A stretch of 7,232 nt of DNA from Candidatus Firestonebacteria bacterium RIFOXYA2_FULL_40_8 (GTDB lineage Bacteria > Oederibacteriota > D2-FULL-39-29). How positions within the stretch are numbered: position 1 is the first letter of the stretch; every line of letters begins with the position of its first letter. The stretch is taken from NCBI GenBank assembly GCA_001778355.1, contig MFGS01000056.1, positions 15,299 to 22,530 of the forward strand, given 5' to 3'. Both the position numbers and the translations under genes were made by a program. Shown here piece by piece: positions 1-5,495 of this stretch. The notes beneath the pieces were generated by a model. It saw only the letters and a list, made by a program, of their open reading frames with translations. It made no database searches and was not told the DNA's origin.

Positions 1-165
1 TCCAACGACCTTTTTATATTCGTTATATTTCTCGACAATTGCTCCAAGCGTGGCAAGCTGTTTAAGCTTGGTCTGGTAATCCAGACCGCCTTTGTTTTCT
101 GACAGCGCATCGGTTAACTCATGGTACTTTCTCTCTATGTCTGTCAAACTGTCCAGGAAGCCCAT
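1..165 (-). CDS. prfA: Peptide chain release factor 1 (RF1), N-terminal part, cut by the window edge
   Basis: RF1 reads UAA and UAG stop codons in the ribosomal A site and triggers release of the finished protein. Only the first 55 codons are visible. They begin MGFLDSLTDIERKYHEL and continue with a charged helical stretch ending in VEKYNEYKKVVG, which matches the start of the N-terminal helical domain of RF1. The PxT codon-recognition and GGQ catalytic motifs lie beyond the left edge. The ATG at 163-165 is only 7 nt after the rpmE stop, and no good Shine-Dalgarno sequence precedes it, so translation may be coupled to rpmE. Its position after rho and rpmE is the usual bacterial order and supports RF1 over RF2. 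The N-terminus of RF2 is the main alternative. Confidence 0.88.
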   Translation of the reverse strand, partial: MGFLDSLTDIERKYHELTDALSENKGGLDYQTKLKQLATLGAIVEKYNEYKKVVG

Positions 166-172
166 TTTAATA

Positions 173-448
173 TTATGCTTTTGCCGCTACTATTCTCTTT
201 TTTGAAACTCTTTTTTTAGGAGCTGCTTTTACGACCGGCTTAGTGCTTCCGGCTTTTTTGAAAGTTTTTCTGAATTTATCAACACGGCCCGCTACATCCA
301 GGAACTTCTGCTGTCCGGTATAGAACGGATGGCAGTTTGAGCAAACTTCTATCTTTTGCTCCGGCTTTGTCGACCGGGTCTTAATCAAAGCTCCGCAGGT
401 ACAGGTTATTACGGTCTCTTTGTAAGACGGGTGAATTTTTTCTTTCAT
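173..448 (-). CDS. rpmE: 50S ribosomal protein L31, zinc-binding type, with a basic C-terminal tail
   Basis: L31 is a protein of the large ribosomal subunit that contributes to contacts between the subunits. The 91-residue product begins MKEKIHPSYKET. It carries cysteines C16, C18, C36 and C39, the last pair in CSNCHPFYTGQQ, which is the zinc-binding signature of the C+ form rather than the zinc-free paralog. The conserved core ends near residue 65. Residues 66-91 form an extra Lys/Ala/Val-rich basic tail, so the protein is longer than the usual L31 of about 66-75 residues. An AAAGGAGA ribosome binding site at 457-464 fixes the ATG at 446-448. The gene lies 32 nt after rho and 7 nt before prfA, so it is probably co-transcribed with both. 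Confidence 0.96.
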   Translation of the reverse strand: MKEKIHPSYKETVITCTCGALIKTRSTKPEQKIEVCSNCHPFYTGQQKFLDVAGRVDKFRKTFKKAGSTKPVVKAAPKKRVSKKRIVAAKA

Positions 449-480
449 TTTAATTTTCTCCTTTGATACCCAGTTTTTAA

Positions 481-1761
481 TTAAACTTCGCGAATAGTGC
501 TCAGGAACTCTTTATTGCTTTTTGTTTTTCTTAGTCTGTCGTTCAAAAGGTTCATTGCCTCGTCAGGAGACATTGTATTCCAGAGACGCCTTAAAGTCCA
601 TACTTTTTTTAGTTCGGTCTCCGTCAAAAGCAGCTCTTCTTTCCTGGTACCGGTCTTATTAACGTCAATAGCCGGAAAAATACGCCTGTCTACCAGTTTG
701 CGGTCCAGAACTATCTCCATATTACCCGTGCCTTTGAACTCTTCAAAGATAACTTCGTCCATTCTGCTTCCGGTATCAACAAGCGCGGTTGCAAGTATCG
801 TGAGCGAGCCGCCTTCTTCAATATCTCTGGCAGCGCCGAGGAATCTTTTTGGTTTTTGCAGGGCATTACTGTCAACTCCGCCGGAAAGCACTTTTCCGCT
901 CGGAGGAACAACCGTATTATAAGCTCTCCCGAGACGGGTAATAGAGTCAAGAAGTATAACAACGTCTTTTTTATGCTCAACAAGACGCTTTGCTTTTTCA
1001 AGTACCATTTCCGCGACCTGCACGTGTCTTTCTGCCGGTTCGTCAAAAGTCGAACTAATAACTTCGGCTTTTACGGAACGCTGCATATCAGTAACTTCTT
1101 CAGGACGCTCGTCTATCAATAATATTATCAGTTTTATTTCAGGGTGATTCATCGTAATACTGTTAGCCATCTTTTGGAGCAGTATTGTTTTACCTGCTTT
1201 TGGCGGGGAAACTATCAAACCTCTCTGGCCTTTTCCTATCGGTACAATAAGGTCCATTACGCGCATCGCAATTTCTAAAGGTTCCTTCTCTCTTTCCAGT
1301 TTTATTCTTCTGAAAGGATAAAGCGGGGTAAGATTATCAAAAAGAATCCTTTTCTTTGCAGATTCGGGCGGTTCGCCGTTTACGCCTTCAATTTTTAATA
1401 GGGCAAAATACCTCTCGCCTTCTTTCGGCGGTCTTGCCTGGCCTGCGACTGTGTCACCTTTTTTAAGGTCAAATTTTCTAATTTGAGAAGGAGAAACATA
1501 AATATCGTCAGGACTCGGGAGGTAATTATAAGCGTCGGACCTGAGGAATCCAAAACCGTCAGGGAGTATTTCAAGCACACCGTCTTTAAAAGTAAGACCA
1601 TCTTTTACTTTAGCATCGGTTTTCACTTCTTCTGATTTGGTCTGGACTATCTTCAGGATGAGATCCTGTTTTTTCAACCCTCTCGCGCCTTCGATTTTCA
1701 TTTCCGCAGCTATTTCCAACAGCTCTGCGATCTTCTTCTTCTTTAGTTCAATTATATCCAT
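481..1761 (-). CDS. rho: Transcription termination factor Rho
   Basis: Rho is a hexameric RNA-dependent ATPase and helicase that loads on nascent RNA and ends transcription. The 426-residue product is close to the E. coli length of 419. Residues 1-45 are the helical Rho N-terminal domain. Residues about 58-130 are the cold-shock-like RNA-binding domain with the RNP-type motif GFGFLRS (69-75), followed by DDIYVSPSQIR and RPPKEGERYFALL. The ATPase core has Walker A GQRGLIVSPPKAGKT (178-192), the acidic LIDERPEEV (215-223, E218 as expected catalytic Glu), Walker B VVILLD (267-272), the secondary RNA-binding region near 293-312, and GTRKEELL with R373 at the arginine-finger position. No key residue is missing and there is no large insertion in the N-terminal region. 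A GTG at 1791 would add ten residues, but that segment contains the ribosome binding site, so the ATG at 1759-1761 is chosen. Confidence 0.98.
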   Translation of the reverse strand: MDIIELKKKKIAELLEIAAEMKIEGARGLKKQDLILKIVQTKSEEVKTDAKVKDGLTFKDGVLEILPDGFGFLRSDAYNYLPSPDDIYVSPSQIRKFDLKKGDTVAGQARPPKEGERYFALLKIEGVNGEPPESAKKRILFDNLTPLYPFRRIKLEREKEPLEIAMRVMDLIVPIGKGQRGLIVSPPKAGKTILLQKMANSITMNHPEIKLIILLIDERPEEVTDMQRSVKAEVISSTFDEPAERHVQVAEMVLEKAKRLVEHKKDVVILLDSITRLGRAYNTVVPPSGKVLSGGVDSNALQKPKRFLGAARDIEEGGSLTILATALVDTGSRMDEVIFEEFKGTGNMEIVLDRKLVDRRIFPAIDVNKTGTRKEELLLTETELKKVWTLRRLWNTMSPDEAMNLLNDRLRKTKSNKEFLSTIREV

Positions 1762-1766
1762 TAAAA

Positions 1767-1774
1767 CTCCTCCT
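1767..1774 (-). promoter_or_regulatory. Strong Shine-Dalgarno sequence of rho
   Basis: The minus strand reads AGGAGGAG, then five bases, then ATG. This near-perfect anti-16S match decides the start of rho at 1761 and argues against the in-frame GTG at 1791. Confidence 0.85.
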
Positions 1775-1783
1775 GTTGAAAAT

Positions 1784-1822
1784 GATTCCACTGATTACAA
1801 GTCTACCGGATTCCACTGATTA
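1784..1822. repeat. 14-nt direct repeat in the rho leader
   Basis: GATTCCACTGATTA occurs exactly at 1784-1797 and again at 1809-1822, a period of 25 nt. On the minus strand (the rho mRNA sense) it reads TAATCAGTGGAATC. The nearer copy lies 10 nt upstream of the rho ribosome binding site. It resembles the degenerate short intergenic repeats seen in many environmental bacterial genomes. A regulatory role is only a possibility. Confidence 0.7.
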
Positions 1823-1925
1823 TTCGGACCCAATTTTCTTGCCGTTTTATTAATGTCTTTGATATTACGTTAAACACTATCGCTTACTATAAGCCTGAAA
1901 AGCGTTTTGATTTTAAACGTTTGAC

Positions 1926-1943
1926 TTGCAGATTTAACTGCAA
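1926..1943 (-). other. Perfect 6-bp hairpin in the rho leader
   Basis: The arms TTGCAG (1926-1931) and CTGCAA (1938-1943) are exact inverse complements around a six-base loop. No U-run follows it on the minus strand, so it is not an intrinsic terminator. It could equally be an inverted-repeat protein-binding site. One hairpin of this size can arise by chance. Confidence 0.35.
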
Positions 1944-1997
1944 ACTACTGATTAGTATTTTTTCTATCGTAGGTTTATCTAGGCTTTCGTTTCAAGT

Positions 1998-2026
1998 ATT
2001 CTACAGTATTTAATTTGTATTGTCAA
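1998..2026 (-). promoter_or_regulatory. Sigma70-type promoter of the rho-rpmE-prfA operon
   Basis: On the minus strand a consensus -35 TTGACA (2021-2026) is followed by exactly 17 nt and a -10 TAGAAT (1998-2003), one mismatch from TATAAT. The predicted start is near 1990-1991, upstream of rho. The -35 box overlaps that of the rightward promoter. Confidence 0.6.
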
Positions 2027-2048
2027 CAAAATATATTTAATGTATAAT
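2020..2048 (+). promoter_or_regulatory. Sigma70-type promoter of the GT87 gene pair
   Basis: The plus strand has -35 TTGTCA (2020-2025, one mismatch), a 17-nt spacer and a perfect -10 TATAAT (2043-2048). The predicted start lies near 2055-2056, which coincides with the ATG at 2056-2058. The upstream ATG at 2047 lies inside the -10 box and could not be in this transcript. Confidence 0.6.
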
Positions 2049-2055
2049 GATTTCC

Positions 2056-3339
2056 ATGCTAAAAGACTTTTCAGATCTTCTCAGAAAAAAGAGCACTATT
2101 TGGTTCGCTTTGTTCTTTTTTGTGAATATCCTGTACGCTTTAACCAGACACTCAGCCGTGGATTTTATACAATTCTGGAAGATAAGCCGGAATGCAATAT
2201 TTGTCCCGGGATACGATATATATTATGTTAACACGGATTTTTCCCAACCTCTCTTTTTTTTCTGTCTGGTATCAGCTTTCTCGGTATTTACCTATAAAGT
2301 AGCGCTTTTTCTCTGGAATATGATGCAAATGCTCCTGGTTGTTTTTACGGTAATCATGTCTTCAAAGATACTGGGATTTGGAGAGCGTTACGACGGCGGT
2401 TGGAACGAAGGCAAGCATATCAAAGCAGGTAATTATGTCCTTCCTCTTATTCTTGGCGCTGTTATTATCTGCGATAATCTCTGGCTCGGGCAGGCAAACA
2501 TCCTCTCGTTCTTCCTTTGCGTTTCTGCCATCTATAACCATCTAAAAGAAAGAAGCTGGGCAGTCGGACTCTTAATTGCGCTCGCAATATCCGTAAAACT
2601 AACCCCGGTTCTTTTTCTTATCTACTTTCTATATAAGAAAGATTATGAGGTCTTTCCCTGGGCTCTGGGCGGTCTTTTGATTTTTATGGTATTTATACCT
2701 TCTCTTATATACGGCGTTCCAAAAACTTTGATCTATTTGCAGGATTATATCAAACTTGTCATCATGCCTTTTGCCAATAATGACGTTGCTATACGAGGCA
2801 CAACCGGGTTCTGGCATTCCAACCAGTCAATTGACGGATTTTTAGGCAGGCATTTCACTGATTTCGGAAAAACACATTACCACGGTCTTCACAATATAAT
2901 AGACCCTGCAAATTTTACCCTCGTTCAGATAAAAAAGATAGGTCTTATCATAAAGGCTGTTCTGGTGCTGTTGGCCGCGCTTGCCTTTACGGGAAATAAA
3001 AAGAACAACCCGCATTTATTGAAGTTTGAATTCGCTCTGATGTTCTTATTAATACTTTTTATCTCCCCGGCGTCCTGGCTCAATCATTTTGTCACAGTTT
3101 TCTTTGCCTATTATGTCGCGGCAAATTACATGAGGGACGATTCCAACAGTTATTTTGGAAGAATATTCATGAAAATAGGACTCATCACCTGCTTTACACT
3201 CGCGGCCCTTTCTTCTTTTAGCCCGACAGCTCAAAGCTACTCAGGAATGTTCCTCGGACATTTTATTCTCTTAATTACAATGTTTATAATTCTTTTCATT
3301 GAAAAGTCAAGGATACGCAAAACATGGCAGCCTATTTAA
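2056..3339 (+). CDS. GT87/DUF2029-type polytopic membrane glycosyltransferase, upstream paralog
   Basis: This is probably a GT-C fold enzyme that moves a sugar from a polyprenyl-phosphate donor to an acceptor outside the cytoplasmic membrane. The actual sugar and acceptor are unknown. The 427-residue product is mostly hydrophobic helices. Counting from the ATG at 2056, family landmarks are the acidic loop after helix 1 with D36 in VDFIQFWKISR, LGQAN (144-148), KLTP (181-184), NQSID (256-260) before RHF, and SPASWLNH (337-344). Where GT87 proteins, including its neighbour, usually have YPP, this copy has SQP (63-65). An ATG nine bases upstream (2047) would also be in frame. The later one is preferred because it fits the promoter and gives the same N-terminal length as the paralog. 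No Shine-Dalgarno sequence precedes either ATG. It overlaps the next gene by 16 nt. Confidence 0.82.
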   Translation: MLKDFSDLLRKKSTIWFALFFFVNILYALTRHSAVDFIQFWKISRNAIFVPGYDIYYVNTDFSQPLFFFCLVSAFSVFTYKVALFLWNMMQMLLVVFTVIMSSKILGFGERYDGGWNEGKHIKAGNYVLPLILGAVIICDNLWLGQANILSFFLCVSAIYNHLKERSWAVGLLIALAISVKLTPVLFLIYFLYKKDYEVFPWALGGLLIFMVFIPSLIYGVPKTLIYLQDYIKLVIMPFANNDVAIRGTTGFWHSNQSIDGFLGRHFTDFGKTHYHGLHNIIDPANFTLVQIKKIGLIIKAVLVLLAALAFTGNKKNNPHLLKFEFALMFLLILFISPASWLNHFVTVFFAYYVAANYMRDDSNSYFGRIFMKIGLITCFTLAALSSFSPTAQSYSGMFLGHFILLITMFIILFIEKSRIRKTWQPI

Positions 3340-4571
3340 AAGCGCTCTTAAATAAAAAAACCGCTTTATATCTTGCAGGTTTCTTTTTCCTCCTGCTTAT
3401 TTATACTTTGACCAGACATACGGTAGATTATCTTAACTTCTGGAAGATAGCCCGCGAAGTCATTTACGGCAATATTGACCTGTATAAAAAATACACTGCG
3501 TTTTCCTATCCGCCTTTTTTCTATAATATAATAATCTTTTTTGCGGTTTTTTCGATAAAAATTTCACTTGCGCTCTGGTATCTCTTTAGCGTAACAATAC
3601 TGGCTTTTTCAACTGCGATGATATTAAAGATAATATATCCGGAAAGCACTTTTTTCAGGTTTGATTCAAAGAGTTGGACAAAGATGTTTTTGCCTTTTAT
3701 CCTTGCCCTTCCGGTAATAGCCGACAATCTTTATCTGGGACAGGCAAATATCTTTGTTTTTTTCCTCTGTGTGTCAGCAATTTACCTTTTGGAAAATAAG
3801 AACCCTATTGCCTCGGGTCTTTTCATTTCCGCAGCCGTAGCAATAAAGCTGACCCCGGCATTTTTTATAATCTATTTTCTTTACAGAAAAGAGTATAAAG
3901 CTGTTCTTGCCGCTTTAATAGGGCTACCGGTGTTTTTCCTGCTTATCCCTTCCTGCTTTTATGGATTTGAACGAGCATGGTATCTATCCGGGGAGTTTGT
4001 TAAGTCGGTGGTCTTTCCTTTCTTTAAAAATGACGCAATAATTCGCGAAACCGTCTACTATACACACCCCAATCAATCACTGGATGCCTTTTTAATGAGA
4101 CATTTTACGGATTTGGGTGTAACCGGTTATCCCGGCTGGATGCACAGCCATTTTGACCCCGCGAAGTTCACCCAGGAACAGATGAAACGGTCCGGCTTAG
4201 TTATAAAAGCATTTTTGCTTCTGCTTTCCGCCGCCACACTTTGGAGAACAAGAAAGTTTAAACTTGTAGCAAAGTTCGAATATGCCATAGTATTCTTTTT
4301 AATACTTTACATCTCTCCGTCATCCTGGCTTAGTCATTACATCTCGATATTATTCGCCTATTACGTTTCAGTTGCCTACATTACCGATATTTACGCAGAT
4401 AAGACAGGAAAAGTAATTCTGGCGATGTGCCTCACCTTGGCAATTATTTTCATGTATACAGGAGTAAATTCCTTCATGCAAAGCTTGTCCGGAATGTTCA
4501 TAGGGAATTTCATACTGTTTGCAGGGATGGTTTTTGTGTGTTTTAAGGAGTCGTATAGAAAGGCTCTCTGA
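3324..4571 (+). CDS. GT87/DUF2029-type polytopic membrane glycosyltransferase, downstream paralog
   Basis: This is a second predicted GT-C glycosyltransferase of the cytoplasmic membrane (415 residues), paralogous to the gene just upstream. Landmarks are D35 in VDYLNFWKIAR as the candidate catalytic acid, YPP (62-64), LGQAN (138-142), KLTP (175-178), NQSLDAF (250-256) before RHF, and SPSSWLSH (331-338). An ungapped hand alignment of residues 136-214 to the upstream protein gives 43 identities in 79 positions. The ATG at 3324 lies inside the end of the upstream gene, and AAGGA at 3309-3313 serves as ribosome binding site, so the two are probably translated together from one mRNA. The intact YPP motif suggests that this copy is the more conventional enzyme. 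Sugar and acceptor cannot be inferred from the sequence. Confidence 0.85.
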   Translation: MAAYLKALLNKKTALYLAGFFFLLLIYTLTRHTVDYLNFWKIAREVIYGNIDLYKKYTAFSYPPFFYNIIIFFAVFSIKISLALWYLFSVTILAFSTAMILKIIYPESTFFRFDSKSWTKMFLPFILALPVIADNLYLGQANIFVFFLCVSAIYLLENKNPIASGLFISAAVAIKLTPAFFIIYFLYRKEYKAVLAALIGLPVFFLLIPSCFYGFERAWYLSGEFVKSVVFPFFKNDAIIRETVYYTHPNQSLDAFLMRHFTDLGVTGYPGWMHSHFDPAKFTQEQMKRSGLVIKAFLLLLSAATLWRTRKFKLVAKFEYAIVFFLILYISPSSWLSHYISILFAYYVSVAYITDIYADKTGKVILAMCLTLAIIFMYTGVNSFMQSLSGMFIGNFILFAGMVFVCFKESYRKAL

Positions 4572-4572
4572 A

Positions 4573-4608
4573 AATGTCCAAAAGTCCATAACGTCTATAA
4601 AGTCTAAA
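4573..4608. repeat. Degenerate tandem repeat, 8-9 nt period
   Basis: The motif GTCC/GTCT followed by A/T-rich bases begins at 4576, 4584, 4593 and 4602, giving units such as AAGTCCATA, ACGTCTATA and AAGTCTAAA. It starts right after the stop codon of the second GT87 gene, in the 134-nt gap between convergent genes (4572-4705). The rest of that gap is AT-rich with a T tract near 4636-4644, but I see no stem before it and so call no terminator. Confidence 0.6.
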
Positions 4609-4705
4609 ATCTTGAAGGGAATTTGTTAGAAGTTTATTTTTTTTGTTCTTTGCTTGAAACTCGCGTGTAAATCAATGGTTTTTAATATTCTAAATCTTTA
4701 TTTAT

Positions 4706-5413
4706 TTATCTGAGACCAAGCACTTCCCCTTCTTTGTGAGAGAAGTCTTGATTTGAAACAATTCTAGAGGATTCATCATATTTTTTAGAGTTAACTAGCC
4801 AGCCTTTATCGAATTTGTCAATTTGCTTGATTCTTCCATCTTCATAATAATGTGTTGCAATTTTTTCAGGAAGACCATTTTTGAACTTTGCTATTGATTC
4901 AATTTTTCCACTTTTGTAATACCACTTACATATTCCATCGTCTCTAAAACCTTTAAATCCTCCTTCAAATGAAATATGCTTTCCCCCTCCACGAAAATAT
5001 GATTTTATTGTACCACTTTCGCCACCTTTATCATTTACTATTTCTTTTGCTAGGTTTCCATCTTCAAAATAAAATAATACTGTACCACTTGTTTGATTGT
5101 TCACTAAAATCCTTTCAAATTCAATTTGACCATTACTATGGAATCTTTTTTCAACACCATTATATTTTCCATCTTTAAATGTTACTTCGTCACGAATATT
5201 GCCATTTTCATAGTATGTTCTAAACAAACCTTCTAATTTCCCATTTTTAAAATATCTTTCTGATTCAAGTTTGCCGCTCTTAAAATATGTTTTAAATATA
5301 CCATCCTTTGTAACTTCTTTTTTCTCCGGTACAAGTTTCTTTTCTTCCGTAAGCCCATTTCCGGATGATACCAGAATCAGCATGACTATTATAAATACTT
5401 TATTCATAAGCAT
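4706..5413 (-). CDS. Exported MORN-repeat (YwqK-like) protein
   Basis: The 235-residue product starts with a signal peptide (MLMNKVFIIVMLILVSSG). It has no lipobox cysteine, so it is probably released to the periplasm or outside. From residue 37 it consists of about seven and a half units of 23-27 residues with the pattern Y-[FY]-x-x-G-x-[IL]-x-x-E, for example YFKSGKLESE (43-52), YYENGNIRDE (67-76), FHSNGQIEFE (91-100), YFEDGNLAKE (115-124) and YYKSGKIESI (165-174). This is the MORN_2 type, often labelled YwqK-family antitoxin in databases, but no toxin gene is adjacent and that label should not be taken as function. AGGAAGGGA directly precedes the ATG at 5413; an ATG at 5407 is also possible. 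The DNA is unusually AT-rich: 17 of 60 bases are G or C at 5041-5100, against 32 of 60 at 6181-6240. Recent acquisition is likely. Confidence 0.8.
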   Translation of the reverse strand: MLMNKVFIIVMLILVSSGNGLTEEKKLVPEKKEVTKDGIFKTYFKSGKLESERYFKNGKLEGLFRTYYENGNIRDEVTFKDGKYNGVEKRFHSNGQIEFERILVNNQTSGTVLFYFEDGNLAKEIVNDKGGESGTIKSYFRGGGKHISFEGGFKGFRDDGICKWYYKSGKIESIAKFKNGLPEKIATHYYEDGRIKQIDKFDKGWLVNSKKYDESSRIVSNQDFSHKEGEVLGLR

Positions 5414-5495
5414 TCCCTTCCTAATCTATAAAGCTATTTTCATTTATCATTAGGTCATCTCTTGTTTTGCTTTTTTATTTCTTTCCTTGCCAGCT

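Larger units (their letters stand above)
1762..1991 (-). promoter_or_regulatory. Long untranslated leader of the rho operon (predicted)
   Basis: If transcription starts about 7 nt past the -10 box at 1998-2003, the rho mRNA carries a leader of roughly 230 nt. On the minus strand it contains no ATG. It holds a perfect 6-bp hairpin (1926-1943) and two mutually exclusive small stems, 1882-1886 with 1890-1894 or 1881-1885 with 1900-1904. A 14-nt direct repeat lies near its 3' end. E. coli rho also has a long leader through which Rho limits its own synthesis, so autoregulation by premature termination is a reasonable inference. I do not see a clear C-rich loading site or a known riboswitch. Confidence 0.4.

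Noticed and set aside
497..922. 141-codon open frame on the plus strand opposite rho
   Set aside because: It lies wholly antisense to a clear rho gene, shows no domain and is a by-product of rho codon usage.
1762..1791. Ten-residue N-terminal extension of Rho from the GTG at 1791
   Set aside because: The segment encodes the AGGAGGAG ribosome binding site of the ATG at 1761 and does not look like Rho sequence.
4620..4650. Possible intrinsic terminator with T tract downstream of the GT87 pair
   Set aside because: A T-rich tract is present, but I could not find a stable GC-containing stem directly before it.
4706..5413. Toxin-antitoxin module suggested by YwqK-like repeats
   Set aside because: The protein has a signal peptide and no adjacent small toxin gene. 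The repeat type alone does not support the function.
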